A stretch of DNA of 64,000 bases from Paludibacteraceae bacterium (GTDB taxonomy: Bacteria; Bacteroidota; Bacteroidia; Bacteroidales; Paludibacteraceae), in NCBI GenBank assembly GCA_017391525.1, contig JAFOYE010000020.1:51686-115685 (forward strand), in the 5' to 3' direction. A program made the position numbers and the translations under genes. Position 1 is the first letter of the stretch; every line of letters starts with the position of its first letter. Below the pieces are notes generated by a model. That model did not search any database, was not told the DNA's origin, and saw only the letters and a list, made by a program, of their open reading frames with translations. Positions 9,684-19,782 of this stretch are shown in pieces.

Positions 9684-10396
9684 ACAAGCACTTACATATC
9701 ATCATGCCCATAAAAGACTCCATTGAAATGGCAGAAAAGGCTATTCTTGCCATCGTCAATAGTGGTCATACCGTTTGTGTTTATGATGACAATTCCACCC
9801 CCGAAAATGCACAAAAATTAGATAGCATTGCACAGCAACATAATATTCAACTGATTCATCTTTCGTCCTTGACTGATCACCCCTCACCCAACTATAGATT
9901 GGTGCTTCAACATGCGCGTAATACAGCATTGAGCAAAGGGCAACATCTTATCATTGTAGAAAGTGATGTTATGGTGCAAGACGACACTCTTAATCGTATG
10001 GTCAAGCAGGTTTCCAATGGAATTGGAATGGTAGCTGCAGTAACCACAAATGAGGAAGGGGTATACAATTTTCCATATCATTATCTCCTAAAGTGGAGAT
10101 ACCGTCGTTTGAAAAAAGAAACCATTGCAACCAACAAACGTTTCTCATTCTGCTGCACACTGCTCTCCAACGAGTTATTACAAAAGGCTGACTTTGACCA
10201 ACTAGCCCCCACTAAGAACTGGTTTGACGTTACCATTTCACATTGGTCATTATCCTTAGGGTTGAAAAATATGCTGATGCTAGACAATCCGGTTATTCAC
10301 TATCCTCATGCCTCACGTCCTTGGAAACTACTCAAATACACCAATCCTTGGCTGTATTATTGGCGCAAATTCACCCAGAAGAAAGATCGCATATGA
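9677..10396 (+). CDS. Glycosyltransferase family 2-like protein
   Basis: 239 residues from ATG at 9677, which overlaps the wzi stop; the reading frame is also open further upstream inside wzi. The N-terminal GT-A-like half has the strand-turn HIIMPIKDS, the VYDDNSTPEN loop, and VESDVMV as a DxD-type metal motif. The C-terminal third (DVTISHWSLSLGLKN, HYPHASRPWK) is less typical. It probably transfers a sugar in LPS core or surface glycan synthesis. Its stop overlaps the next glycosyltransferase start. Confidence 0.82.
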   Translation: MVNKHLHIIMPIKDSIEMAEKAILAIVNSGHTVCVYDDNSTPENAQKLDSIAQQHNIQLIHLSSLTDHPSPNYRLVLQHARNTALSKGQHLIIVESDVMVQDDTLNRMVKQVSNGIGMVAAVTTNEEGVYNFPYHYLLKWRYRRLKKETIATNKRFSFCCTLLSNELLQKADFDQLAPTKNWFDVTISHWSLSLGLKNMLMLDNPVIHYPHASRPWKLLKYTNPWLYYWRKFTQKKDRI

Positions 10397-11805
10397 AACC
10401 ACTTGTTAGTGTCATAATCCCGATATACAATGCTGCGCCTTTCCTTAAAGAGACGCTAGATAGTGTTATGGAGTCTACCTATCGTCCTATTGAAGTAATT
10501 ATGATAGACGATGGGAGCAAAGATAGTAGTCTAGCCATAGCGCAGGAATATTGCTCTACTAATCAAGCGTGCAAGGTTTATTCACAGAAGAACCAAGGAG
10601 TTTCCGTGGCGAGAAATAATGCTATTAGAAAAGCTCAAGGAACCTATATACTCCCCGTAGACGCTGATGACAAAATTGGTAGCACATACATCCAACAGGC
10701 AGTTGATATACTCGAAATGCAACCTAATGTACGTATGGTAGGATGTAGGGCATGGATGTTTGGAGATGCAGACAAAGAATGGGAGTTGCCAAAGTTCAGT
10801 CATGCACTTTTAGCCCGCAAAAATATGATTCCAGTAACTGCACTATATCGCAAATCAGATTGGGAAAAGTGTGGAGGATATTGTGAGACTGATATATATA
10901 GAGAAGATTGGGACTTTTGGTTAAGTATGATGGAATTAGGTGGTACCTTCCATAAGATTGATGAAGTACTATTCTTCTATCGTATTACTAAAGGTTCAAG
11001 AAGAACGCTAGCAAAAAACCGAAAAAAATATATTGTAGACGCTATCAACCGTAGACATCCCGCATACTTAAAGAAATACTTAGGAGGACCTCTTCATTAT
11101 CAACGTTCATGGTCTAAGTTCTTCAACTTTTTCCGAAAAGAAACCATCGTAGGTGACTTTCAAGATTGGCAAGAAGGTGAAATCATCTTTTCACGTCGTA
11201 ATACACTACGCAAGTACAAAGATAATGTTTGTAAACAATTTGCCAAACCTAATATTTTAAGAGGAATCATCTATGGTTGGTTCACTCCATCTAAGGCACG
11301 CCGTTCATACGAATACGCAAAGAAATTAGGGGCTTTAACCCCCGCACCAATTGCATATAAGGAGGTACGATATGCTGGTATTTTAAGAGATAGTTGGTAT
11401 GTATGCCAAAGTTCTGAATGTACGCATACATTCAACGATCTAATCAACAACCCTACTTTTCCTAACCGCGAAGCTATTTTACAAGCAATAGGACGTTTCA
11501 CCGCAACACTTCATCAACGAGGCGTACTGCACCAAGACTACTCTGGAGGAAACATTTTATTCAATCAAGATGGCACTAAGATACAAATTATAGACCTCAA
11601 TCGTATTCGTTTCTGCAACCAATTATCCATTGAAACTGGACTAAAAAATTTCGAGCGACTCAATATTGACAAAGAAGCATTATCAATTATGGGAGCAGCA
11701 TATTCAGAAGTCATGCAAATAGATGCACAATATGCTTGCGATTACATTATTACCCATCGTTGGAAAAAACACGTCAAACAAGGAATAACGAACTTATATG
11801 AATAA
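10393..11805 (+). CDS. Glycosyltransferase family 2 fused to a WaaP/Kdo kinase-like domain
   Basis: 470 residues from ATG at 10393 (4-bp overlap with the previous gene). Residues 1 to ~250 are a GT-A glycosyltransferase: VSVIIPIYNAAPFLKETLDS, the IDDGSKDSS loop, DADD as metal motif, and a late REDWDFWLSM motif. Residues ~270-470 look like a small eukaryotic-like kinase of the LPS kinase (Kdo/WaaP) family: LHQDYSGGNILF with catalytic Asp382 and Asn387, and IIDLNR with metal-binding Asp401. By inference one polypeptide would add a core sugar and phosphorylate a sugar. The O-antigen ligase gene overlaps its end by 8 bp. Confidence 0.85.
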   Translation: MKPLVSVIIPIYNAAPFLKETLDSVMESTYRPIEVIMIDDGSKDSSLAIAQEYCSTNQACKVYSQKNQGVSVARNNAIRKAQGTYILPVDADDKIGSTYIQQAVDILEMQPNVRMVGCRAWMFGDADKEWELPKFSHALLARKNMIPVTALYRKSDWEKCGGYCETDIYREDWDFWLSMMELGGTFHKIDEVLFFYRITKGSRRTLAKNRKKYIVDAINRRHPAYLKKYLGGPLHYQRSWSKFFNFFRKETIVGDFQDWQEGEIIFSRRNTLRKYKDNVCKQFAKPNILRGIIYGWFTPSKARRSYEYAKKLGALTPAPIAYKEVRYAGILRDSWYVCQSSECTHTFNDLINNPTFPNREAILQAIGRFTATLHQRGVLHQDYSGGNILFNQDGTKIQIIDLNRIRFCNQLSIETGLKNFERLNIDKEALSIMGAAYSEVMQIDAQYACDYIITHRWKKHVKQGITNLYE

Positions 11806-13078
11806 CTTTTTATACAAATATCAATCATTTATAGGGAAAGTCAATTATTTGCTTTTTCTCGTTGTCGTTGCGTTGCTGCCTTTCCCTCAGCTATTTTCAC
11901 GACATGCGTGGATATTGTGGATTGGATGTTGGATACTAGAAGGACGTTTCCTATCCAAACCTAAACTTAACGAATGGAGAAAGATGCTTCCATTCCTATT
12001 CTTTGGAGCTTGGTTTTTGTGGAAAGCCATATCAGGACTATGGGCTCAAGACGATATTGCTTATAACTGGTTATTAGAGCGGTATACGATGTTTGGGCTA
12101 TTAGTTCCCGTTGGAATATGGGGAGTGAGTTCACATTATGATTGGAAACAAATTTGTCGCGTACTAGTTATTGCATGTATCGCTGCGGCAGGAGTATATG
12201 CCTTCACTATCTTTTGGGTATATAATAACAATATTTTTTATAATGAAATAGGAGCTCTTCCAGCTAATGAATTCCCATTTGATTTTTTTGCTGAGAAAAT
12301 CTCATTCATCAAACACCGCCTATTTTTAAGCAGTATAATGATGATGGGTATAATGGCACTACTATATATACGCAAAGATATTTGTCAAAAAAGAGGAACT
12401 TTCTTAGGTTGGATAATGATCGTTATCGGTATTGCGATAATGGTTTCACTTATTATAGCTACAGGTTCTAGAGCTTCTATTCTTTCAGGAGCAGCATTGA
12501 TTACAATAGCACTGCTATATAAATTACCTATTCGCAAAATTAAATACAAAATCGCACTTATTGTTTTTGCAGGATTTATTGGTACGTTTGCATTACTTCA
12601 GCACCCTCGCATGAGCGACTTTAGTTTCGAAGAGGCAATATCTAAAGAAGTAGACAAATACGACGAATATGTAAGACTAAACATATGGCGTATAGCCCTA
12701 CATAATCGAGACGAATACTCTTTGTATGGAGTCGGAGCAGGTCAAAGTTTTGGATATTTGCAAGAAAAATACGCAGACTACAATATTACACACTACTCAC
12801 AACTCAACGCGCACAATCAATACCTGGAAGAATGGATTGAAATTGGCATTCCAGGTATGGTTTTCTTTATACTAGCATGGCTAAGTCTAGTCGTTTTTGT
12901 TCAAGGGGAAGGTCGTAAAACGGCGATTTTATTATTCACACTATATTCTCTAAATATGCTTACTGATTGTATGTTTGGCCGTTTTGATGGTATTGCGCTA
13001 TGGGGTGTAATAATGATATTAATCCGCATCCAATCCAATACGCAAAGTCATCAGCAACCCACGGGGGATACACAATGA
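11798..13078 (+). CDS. O-antigen ligase / polymerase family membrane protein
   Basis: 426 residues with about 10-12 hydrophobic segments. The Wzy_C-type periplasmic loop motif is seen late in the protein: GAGQSFGYLQ, then NAHNQYLEEWIEIGIPG followed by a membrane segment. The family joins polymerised O-antigen to lipid A-core (WaaL) or polymerises it (Wzy), and the two are hard to tell apart by sequence. It is the last gene of the plus-strand envelope run. Its final 60 bp overlap the 3' end of the convergent beta-barrel gene. Confidence 0.85.
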   Translation: MNNFLYKYQSFIGKVNYLLFLVVVALLPFPQLFSRHAWILWIGCWILEGRFLSKPKLNEWRKMLPFLFFGAWFLWKAISGLWAQDDIAYNWLLERYTMFGLLVPVGIWGVSSHYDWKQICRVLVIACIAAAGVYAFTIFWVYNNNIFYNEIGALPANEFPFDFFAEKISFIKHRLFLSSIMMMGIMALLYIRKDICQKRGTFLGWIMIVIGIAIMVSLIIATGSRASILSGAALITIALLYKLPIRKIKYKIALIVFAGFIGTFALLQHPRMSDFSFEEAISKEVDKYDEYVRLNIWRIALHNRDEYSLYGVGAGQSFGYLQEKYADYNITHYSQLNAHNQYLEEWIEIGIPGMVFFILAWLSLVVFVQGEGRKTAILLFTLYSLNMLTDCMFGRFDGIALWGVIMILIRIQSNTQSHQQPTGDTQ

Positions 13079-15481
13079 CATTGAGGTGCGACTCTCATGC
13101 ATACTTTCCATGCCTCTATCATTTGTCCAATATGGATAGGTAGGATGATCGTACTTATCAAACACATATTCTGTTAGAGCTGTTCCAAAGTCATAAATAT
13201 TATAGCAAGTAACATCCAATTGGAATGGGATACGATTAATCCACCAACGCCCTGTCATACGCAAGTCAAAATTAAAGAAAGCATCCTCTCGTTTGCCAAA
13301 GAAATTATTAGCCATATTTATTCCTTTAGCATCATCATTCCAAATGGCCACTTGCCCATGGGAACCCTCAAAATGAGGTTCGGCAATAAAATTAGAAAAT
13401 GGTTGTCCATCTTTGAACTTTCCATTGAGACTTATCGAAAAGTATTTACAAGGGTTATAGGTTACTTGTAAACGTAAGATAAAAGACTTATCTTGATTCA
13501 ATCGACAGTTACCTTGATAGAGTTCATCTCCTTCACGTGCAACCATATATATGTTTGGGTTAGCACTAGACTCTGCTAACACACCAATATTATTATGCAA
13601 TGGTCCATTACCTAACGTCGATAATCCTGACATCAAATAACTTTGCCAAGAGAGACTTACCAACCATTTCTTGCCTGTATACGAATATTTGGCTACGTTA
13701 GACATATAGTACGGAGTACGTCCACCCACTGTTCCACTCATTAGTTCCATCGGCTGAATACCAACTTTATATTGTTTCTCCCCTTCTCGCCAATGGTATA
13801 AACCATTTTTTTCAAACATATTAGCATCTAGTCCATCAGTATACTCCGTAAACCACATATTATAATATTTACGAATACTTGACAATAATGAGAAGTGATG
13901 GCGAGAACGCTTATCAAGCGTAAAACGAATAGGTAAATCTAATACTGCATAAGAAGGTTGATGCATCCATAAACGTTTGTCGATCGCATGGTATTTTCCT
14001 CCGGTAGTTGCTAACAAGGTTCCATCTGCATAACGAATATCTCCATTCAAATAATCATTGCTCAAATATTTAACCTCATCTAGTGTATAGTTCATTCTAT
14101 TATGTGATAATGTCAAACCCATTTCAAACCACGACGTTGGTTTCCATTCAAATCCCAACTTAGCAAGCCAATTGGGAGAAACTACGGATTTGCCATTCAG
14201 GATTATTCCATCTAAAGACACACCTAAATGTGCTTGCATACGTAGACCATCAGTTATACTTTTTTCTGCAATCAATAACGCCTCGTTCTCCAAGATACCA
14301 GCACCAAATGCGGACGAAGTCCAATGATAAGTATACAAACTTGTAGGAGTTTTATCAGCTATACTTTGAAAATAGATATCATTACTCCATTTATTCGTGG
14401 TTGGCGCAAAATGAATATATGAATTATACCCTTCTGCATGTACACGTAGCCAAGGAAGCAGTGACTGATCATATTGTATTGACAGATTTGCTTCATGCGT
14501 ATTACCATCTGCGTACCAAGGATCGAAAGCCTCACCATCATGATCAAGTAGATTTCGTGAAAAATTTAAGCTATCATGACGTACTTGACTCAATCCCCAA
14601 CTGACTCCTGCTACAAGTTTGCCACCATTAGCGAACACTTTCTCGCCATACAGAGCAGCACTATATGCTCGGTAATCGGCCACCTCATTGCGGTTGAACA
14701 TAAACTCTGAGTACATATCACCACGTCCTTTAGCCCCTATATAATAGCGTAAGTGGTCTAGAACGATATTCTTAGACATAGGTATCTCTCCATCTAACTG
14801 CGCCGTATAATACGGTGTGGTATACATGCCGCTGATACCTGTATGATCGAAGGCTGTCTGAGTGCGCCAACCATAATTCACATATGCATGTTGGTAATAT
14901 TGATTGCCATATGCAGGTATAGCAAAACTTGCCTCAGCAGTACCAGAACCTATAATGTGATTTCTCATATCTAGCGGACGACTATCCATCGTACGTTCAA
15001 CACCTGAAGAATGAAATAGATTAATCAGTTCACGTGTTCCAGGAGAAATTCCTCCTAAATTTCCCACATTTCCTGTCAACGAAATCATTTGCTGTTGTAG
15101 ACTATCATCGGTCAACTCCATAACTCCTTTATGATAATCTAACGCATAACTCATACGTCCCAAATCCATATGGTATAACGTATTTCCGACTAAGAATCGG
15201 TTATCCATTCGCATGCCATTAATTTTGTATTTATTCTGTCGGAATGAGTTTCCTGAAATAGAAAACACCATTTGATCTCCCAAATGCCATTCTCCAGTCG
15301 TTTCTGCCTCGTATATCACATAATCAGAATAATTATCCAAATAATGAACTAGGTCTCGAGTTAAGTACCAATCTCTAAAGAAATCACTCTTTACACTATC
15401 TACTCCAAAATGCGAAAATGCCTCTGCACGCATAAGCATACTGAGGCATATCAGAAGTATCAATACAACGTTTTTTTTCAT
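13019..15481 (-). CDS. TonB-dependent-receptor-like outer-membrane beta-barrel protein
   Basis: 820 residues with a signal peptide (to about AEA). The N-terminal part has a plug-like segment ([10 protein letters not shown]) but no carboxypeptidase-like leader domain and no clear TonB box. The remainder is a long series of alternating amphipathic strands rich in Tyr, Trp and Asn, as in TonB receptors. The substrate is unknown and there is no SusD partner. Its start overlaps the dnaJ stop (ATGA), so it is at the end of the chaperone operon. The 3' end overlaps the O-antigen ligase gene by 60 bp. Confidence 0.75.
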   Translation of the reverse strand: MKKNVVLILLICLSMLMRAEAFSHFGVDSVKSDFFRDWYLTRDLVHYLDNYSDYVIYEAETTGEWHLGDQMVFSISGNSFRQNKYKINGMRMDNRFLVGNTLYHMDLGRMSYALDYHKGVMELTDDSLQQQMISLTGNVGNLGGISPGTRELINLFHSSGVERTMDSRPLDMRNHIIGSGTAEASFAIPAYGNQYYQHAYVNYGWRTQTAFDHTGISGMYTTPYYTAQLDGEIPMSKNIVLDHLRYYIGAKGRGDMYSEFMFNRNEVADYRAYSAALYGEKVFANGGKLVAGVSWGLSQVRHDSLNFSRNLLDHDGEAFDPWYADGNTHEANLSIQYDQSLLPWLRVHAEGYNSYIHFAPTTNKWSNDIYFQSIADKTPTSLYTYHWTSSAFGAGILENEALLIAEKSITDGLRMQAHLGVSLDGIILNGKSVVSPNWLAKLGFEWKPTSWFEMGLTLSHNRMNYTLDEVKYLSNDYLNGDIRYADGTLLATTGGKYHAIDKRLWMHQPSYAVLDLPIRFTLDKRSRHHFSLLSSIRKYYNMWFTEYTDGLDANMFEKNGLYHWREGEKQYKVGIQPMELMSGTVGGRTPYYMSNVAKYSYTGKKWLVSLSWQSYLMSGLSTLGNGPLHNNIGVLAESSANPNIYMVAREGDELYQGNCRLNQDKSFILRLQVTYNPCKYFSISLNGKFKDGQPFSNFIAEPHFEGSHGQVAIWNDDAKGINMANNFFGKREDAFFNFDLRMTGRWWINRIPFQLDVTCYNIYDFGTALTEYVFDKYDHPTYPYWTNDRGMESMHESRTSMSLCIPRGLLMTLRIGLDAD

Positions 15482-16623
15482 CCGAACAAATTTTTAAAGA
15501 AGCTTTTCTTCTCACCTGAACCAGGACGTATGTTTTCACTTTTCTTCAATTGCTCGATCATCTTCTTCTCATCTTTGTTCAAATGTTCTGGGATATATAC
15601 TCCAACATTAATCAACATATCGCCCGTTCCATATTGACGAGCATATTGATCTATCATAGGTAGACCTTTGCCACGCATACGCAATACCTTGCCAGGTTGA
15701 GTTCCTGGTGCAATAGTAATCTTCGCTTCACCTTGCAGAGTAGGAATTTGAACTTGTCCACCCAAAATTGCCGTTGGCATATCTAGTAATAGATTATAAA
15801 TCAAATCGCTTTCGTCGCGCATAAAGTCTTTGTGTTCTTCTTCCTCAATAAGAACAAGCAAATCTCCAGAAATACCACCATGTGGCGCAGCATTACCCTT
15901 GCCTTGTACTGGTATTTGCATACCACCGTATACACCTGCAGGGATATGGATATCTATCACCTCTTCTTCACGCACGACACCCTCGCCATGACAATGTGAA
16001 CATTTATTCTTAATAACCTTACCCTCACCATGACAAGTAGGACATTCCTCTTGCACTTGCATCATACCCAATATAGTACGTTGAGCATGTGCCACACGAC
16101 CAGTTCCATGACAAGTAGGACAAGTTTCGCCATGACTACCGTCCGCACTTCCTGTCCCATGGCAACTGTTACAGTTAACCATCTTCTTTACCTTAATCTT
16201 CTTGTCAACACCAGTTGCGATTTCTTCCAAGGTTACGCGTACACGCACACGCAAATCGCTTCCACGACGTACACGAGGGCCACTATTACGACTGCCGCCT
16301 CCAAAGAAACTAGAAAAACCTCCTCCAAAAATATCACCAAATTGTGAGAAGATATCATCCATACTCATACCGGCACCACCAAATCCACCAGCACCACCCA
16401 TGCCAGCATGACCAAACTGGTCATAACGTTGACGTTTTTGGGTATCCGATAATACATCGTATGCCTCCGCAGCCTCTTTAAATCGCTCTTCTGCCTCTTT
16501 GTCACCCGGATTTTTGTCAGGGTGATATTGTACTGCCTTCTTGCGATAGGCTTTCTTTATCTCATCGGCTGACGCGGTTTTTGACACGCCTAGCACCTCA
16601 TAATAATCTCTCTTTTCAGCCAT
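15478..16623 (-). CDS. dnaJ: Molecular chaperone DnaJ
   Basis: 381-residue Hsp40 co-chaperone that delivers unfolded clients to DnaK and stimulates its ATPase. The J domain has [20 protein letters not shown] and the [10 protein letters not shown] loop, followed by a Gly/Phe-rich linker. Four zinc-binding repeats follow ([36 protein letters not shown]) and then the client-binding C-terminal domains. It sits 40 bp after grpE; dnaK is not in the window. Confidence 0.96.
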   Translation of the reverse strand: MAEKRDYYEVLGVSKTASADEIKKAYRKKAVQYHPDKNPGDKEAEERFKEAAEAYDVLSDTQKRQRYDQFGHAGMGGAGGFGGAGMSMDDIFSQFGDIFGGGFSSFFGGGSRNSGPRVRRGSDLRVRVRVTLEEIATGVDKKIKVKKMVNCNSCHGTGSADGSHGETCPTCHGTGRVAHAQRTILGMMQVQEECPTCHGEGKVIKNKCSHCHGEGVVREEEVIDIHIPAGVYGGMQIPVQGKGNAAPHGGISGDLLVLIEEEEHKDFMRDESDLIYNLLLDMPTAILGGQVQIPTLQGEAKITIAPGTQPGKVLRMRGKGLPMIDQYARQYGTGDMLINVGVYIPEHLNKDEKKMIEQLKKSENIRPGSGEKKSFFKNLFG

Positions 16624-16624
16624 A

Positions 16625-16663
16625 ATTCCAATTATGAAATTTGAATTTTGAATTATGAATTAA
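16625..16663. repeat. Intergenic AT-rich short repeat between grpE and dnaJ
   Basis: Contains the words AATTATGAAATTTGAATT and AATTATGAATTAATTATT, of the same class as the run at 1362-1389. It fills the whole 40-bp spacer of the operon. Confidence 0.5.
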
Positions 16664-17248
16664 TTATTCTCCAACTACTACCTTCGCAAAGCGAATAACT
16701 TTCTCGCCTAGAGTATATCCCTTCTGAGTACAATCGATTACTTTACCTTTCTTGTCTTCACCAGCAGGGAAAGTAGTTATTGCCTCATGCAAATCTGTAT
16801 TAAATTCCGCATCGGTCGTATCAATAACCTTCACGTTATTTGCAGCTAGGAAACCAATAAACTTATTATATATCAAGTCAATACCTTCACGTAGTGCAAG
16901 AATATCTTCTGTTTTAGTCATAGCGTCTTTTGCACGTTCAAAGTCGTCTACTAGAGGCAACATATCATTGAAGATACGCTCACCAGCAGTCGTCAAGAGA
17001 TCTAATTTCTCTTTATTTGTACGACGACGGAAGTTATCAAACTCCGCCATTTGACGCAGTTTCAAATCTTCTAACTCTGCCACACGTGCCTCTAATTCGG
17101 TTACTTTAGCTTGCAAGAGTTCTGCCTCAGTTTTCTCTTCTACGGCAGCTGTCTCTGCAGTTGTCGTAGTGGTATTCTCCAACTCTTGATCAACGAGTTG
17201 CTCAGCATTCTTTTTATCTTTATTTTTCTTCATAATCTTTTTAAACAT
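16664..17248 (-). CDS. grpE: Nucleotide exchange factor GrpE
   Basis: 194 residues. The N-terminus is charged and low-complexity (Lys, then Glu/Thr-rich), followed by a long coiled coil (LLQAKVTELEARVAELED) and the conserved QMAEFDNFRRRTNKEK helix. The C-terminal beta domain ends in GYTLGEKVIRFAKVVV. GrpE releases ADP from DnaK. Start could also be the second Met, five codons later. An inverted repeat lies 42 bp upstream. Confidence 0.95.
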   Translation of the reverse strand: MFKKIMKKNKDKKNAEQLVDQELENTTTTTAETAAVEEKTEAELLQAKVTELEARVAELEDLKLRQMAEFDNFRRRTNKEKLDLLTTAGERIFNDMLPLVDDFERAKDAMTKTEDILALREGIDLIYNKFIGFLAANNVKVIDTTDAEFNTDLHEAITTFPAGEDKKGKVIDCTQKGYTLGEKVIRFAKVVVGE

Positions 17249-17290
17249 TACATCTCTACCCTATCAATATCCATGCCTAAACGTGTCAGA

Positions 17291-17305
17291 CTGCCACAAT
17301 GGCAG
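17291..17305. promoter_or_regulatory. Perfect inverted repeat CTGCCA-CAA-TGGCAG before grpE-dnaJ
   Basis: Six-bp arms at 17291-17296 and 17300-17305 with a 3-nt centre, 42 bp upstream of the grpE start and right after the stop of the HAD gene. The short spacing and the position before heat-shock genes suggest an operator. No T-tract follows, which argues against a terminator. Confidence 0.5.
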
Positions 17306-17306
17306 A

Positions 17307-18068
17307 CTATAGTATATCTTTAACCTCCTCCAATGAGTTAACTATATATGTTGCGTCACCATTCGCCTTATCAGCATTAGTAACCCAGATTTGATCAATG
17401 CCAGCATTGATAGCACCTTGAATATCGGAGTTCCATGAGTCGCCGATCATCACTACATCTTCGGCTTGCAAGCCATTCATACGCAGTGCCTCCTCGAAAA
17501 TACGAGGATTGGGTTTCTGGCAACCAACCTCCTCACTCAATACGATATGCGCAAAACAGTCGCGCAGTCCACTCTTGTCGAACTTCTCGTATTGCACTTC
17601 CACAAAGCCATTGGTCACCACCGTCAACGGATATTTCGCTGCCAAATAACGCACCAATTCCTCTGCTCCAGGCAACAATGAGAAATGTGCTGTGGTCAGA
17701 TTGAGGAAGTCTTCGCTTAACTGCTCTGCAAGAGCAGTAATTAGTTGTAGATCACCGCGTTGCGGTTGTAGATCGCTCGTCTTGCTCGCTGTAGATCGCT
17801 GCGCTGTAGAGGCAAATTTGCTGCCATGCATCAAAGGGAAGAAGAAGCGGTCAAAACTCAGGTATTCTTTGGTCACAAGGTCTTTGCCGTATTTGTCCCA
17901 AAGTTCTAGATTATGCGGTTTGTAGAGGGAAACAAACTCCTCAAGCGAAGCAAAATAGTCGCAGAGGTGGTATTTGTCATACATCTCTTGGAGCGCTAGT
18001 TTGGCTGCTCCGATAAAATCACCTATCGTATCATCCCAGTCAATGAAGACTGCTTTGTACTGCTTCAT
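17307..18068 (-). CDS. YjjG-like HAD nucleotidase with an inserted repeat peptide
   Basis: 253 residues of the HAD superfamily. Motif I is FIDWDDTIGDF, motif II LTVVTNGF, and motif III-IV QKPNPRIFEEAL followed by MIGDSWNSDIQGA. This matches YjjG-like noncanonical pyrimidine nucleotidases (house-cleaning of modified dNMPs). Between the cap helices there is an unusual Ser/Gln/Arg-rich stretch of about 25 residues encoded by 17740-17815. There the DNA repeats the word TGTAGATC three times, so it looks like an in-frame repeat insertion. Confidence 0.85.
   Translation of the reverse strand: MKQYKAVFIDWDDTIGDFIGAAKLALQEMYDKYHLCDYFASLEEFVSLYKPHNLELWDKYGKDLVTKEYLSFDRFFFPLMHGSKFASTAQRSTASKTSDLQPQRGDLQLITALAEQLSEDFLNLTTAHFSLLPGAEELVRYLAAKYPLTVVTNGFVEVQYEKFDKSGLRDCFAHIVLSEEVGCQKPNPRIFEEALRMNGLQAEDVVMIGDSWNSDIQGAINAGIDQIWVTNADKANGDATYIVNSLEEVKDIL
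17746..17809. repeat. Three-copy TGTAGATCRC repeat inside the HAD gene
   Basis: Copies start at 17746, 17767 and 17790 (spacing 21 and 23 nt), each followed by a GC-rich tail such as CGCTGCGC. A related word, CTGTAGATCGCC, occurs between genes at 60329-60340. Confidence 0.6.
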
Positions 18069-18069
18069 A

Positions 18070-19086
18070 TCAGAACTCTAATGTGATTTGACCATTGATA
18101 AGTGGCGTTTTGCCAAGGTGCTTGTACGCCAACTCTGTCGCCTCACGGCCACGAGGAGTGCGTTTGATAAAGCCCTCCTTGATGAGATATGGCTCGTAGA
18201 CATCCTCTATCGTACCTGCATCTTCGCCCATGGCAGTAGCAATGGTATTTAAGCCTACAGGACCACCTTTGAACTTATCAATGATGGTGCTAAGCAACTT
18301 GTTATCAATCTCATCCAAACCGAAGGTATCGATATTGAGTGCCTCCAAGGCGTATCTTGCAATCTCCAGATCAATTGCTCCATTGCCCTTGACTTGCGCA
18401 AAATCGCGTACTCGGCGCAACAATGCGTTCGCGATACGAGGAGTACCACGACTGCGACGAGAGATCTCCGCTGCAGCTTTGCTGTCGATATGAATACCGA
18501 GGAGACGTGCACTACGCTCTACGATACCTGCAAGGACATGAGAATCGTAATATTCCAGGTGGCAGTTGATACCAAAACGTGCACGTAGCGGACTGGTCAA
18601 CAAACCACTACGAGTCGTTGCACCAATCAAGGTGAAGCGGTTCAAATCTATCTGTATGGTTCGGGCAGAAGGTCCCTTATCTATCATAATATCAATACGA
18701 TAATCCTCCATTGCGGAATACAAGTACTCCTCCACTATTGGTGATAAACGATGAATCTCATCGATAAACAACACATCGTTATCCTCTAGCGAGGTCAGCA
18801 ATCCTGCCAAATCACCGGGCTTATCCAATACAGGACCAGAAGTCACCTTGAATCCTACTCCCAATTCATTGGCAATGATATTACTCAAGGTTGTCTTTCC
18901 TAATCCAGGAGGGCCAAACAGCAAGACATGGTCCAAACTTTCACCACGCATGCGAGCTGCTTCTACGAAGATTCGTAGATTACTCACTATCTTTGATTGA
19001 CCCGCAAAATCATCAAATCGTAACGGACGAAGGGCATTATCTTGCTCCTTCTCCGTCATCTGATTACGTATATCAAAATCACTCAT
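18070..19086 (-). CDS. ruvB: Holliday junction branch migration helicase RuvB
   Basis: 338-residue AAA+ motor that drives branch migration with RuvA and RuvC. Landmarks: [12 protein letters not shown] at the N-terminus, Walker [19 protein letters not shown], Walker [12 protein letters not shown], sensor 1 [11 protein letters not shown], and the C-terminal winged helix with [11 protein letters not shown]. Full length. Only 1 bp separates it from the HAD gene. ruvC is in this window at 45133-45762, in a different operon. Confidence 0.97.
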   Translation of the reverse strand: MSDFDIRNQMTEKEQDNALRPLRFDDFAGQSKIVSNLRIFVEAARMRGESLDHVLLFGPPGLGKTTLSNIIANELGVGFKVTSGPVLDKPGDLAGLLTSLEDNDVLFIDEIHRLSPIVEEYLYSAMEDYRIDIMIDKGPSARTIQIDLNRFTLIGATTRSGLLTSPLRARFGINCHLEYYDSHVLAGIVERSARLLGIHIDSKAAAEISRRSRGTPRIANALLRRVRDFAQVKGNGAIDLEIARYALEALNIDTFGLDEIDNKLLSTIIDKFKGGPVGLNTIATAMGEDAGTIEDVYEPYLIKEGFIKRTPRGREATELAYKHLGKTPLINGQITLEF

Positions 19087-19102
19087 TTCTATCTCACTTC
19101 AA

Positions 19103-19780
19103 TTATTTGGTCGCTTGCTTAAATGTCTCTTCTAGGTCTTCAATCTCGCCTATTGTCTTATCTACTTTGACCGCGCCATTAGAGATGATTACCACTCGAC
19201 TACACATCTGCTTAACTTCTTGCAATATATGAGTAGACAATATCACTGTTCGGTCCTTGCCCATCTCGCGAATCAAGGCACGAATATCTTCTAATTGATT
19301 AGGATCCAAGCCGGTCGTTGGTTCATCCAAAATCAGCAATTCGGGATTACCTATCATAGCCTGAGCCAATCCTACACGTTGTTTATAACCCTTACTCAAT
19401 TGACCGACACGTTTATTTGCTTCTGCTGTCAACCCCACACGCTCAATCAATTCCTCTACAATTTTGTCTTTGCTCTTATTTCCTTCTTCCTTGCACCTCA
19501 ATCCAACAAAGAATCGTAGATATTCACGCACATACATATCCTCGTATAACGGATTTTGCTCAGGTAAATACCCCACATTTTCTGGTACCTCTATGAGAGT
19601 TTCTCCGCCTCGTTGATCACCAGCCCACACCCCTACTAATATCTTCATCAGAGTGGATTTACCCGCACCATTTGGACCCAACAATCCTACAACCTCACCA
19701 TCACCAATGGTCAAGTTCACATTCTTTAGCACATGTTGTTTGCCGATATGTTTATTCAAATTCTCTATTCGAATTGCCAT
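19103..19780 (-). CDS. GldA-like ABC transporter ATP-binding protein (short)
   Basis: 225 residues with Walker [18 protein letters not shown], signature LSKGYKQRVGLAQA, Walker B LLILDEPTTGLDP and the H-loop LSTH. YLPEQNPLYEDMYVREYLRFF closely resembles GldA, the ATPase associated with gliding motility in Bacteroidota. It is shorter than typical GldA (about 300): the segment between Walker A and the Q-loop is reduced and the C-terminal extension is absent. No gldF/gldG permease gene is adjacent. It may serve another ABC-2 exporter. Confidence 0.8.
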   Translation of the reverse strand: MAIRIENLNKHIGKQHVLKNVNLTIGDGEVVGLLGPNGAGKSTLMKILVGVWAGDQRGGETLIEVPENVGYLPEQNPLYEDMYVREYLRFFVGLRCKEEGNKSKDKIVEELIERVGLTAEANKRVGQLSKGYKQRVGLAQAMIGNPELLILDEPTTGLDPNQLEDIRALIREMGKDRTVILSTHILQEVKQMCSRVVIISNGAVKVDKTIGEIEDLEETFKQATK

Positions 19781-19782
19781 AA

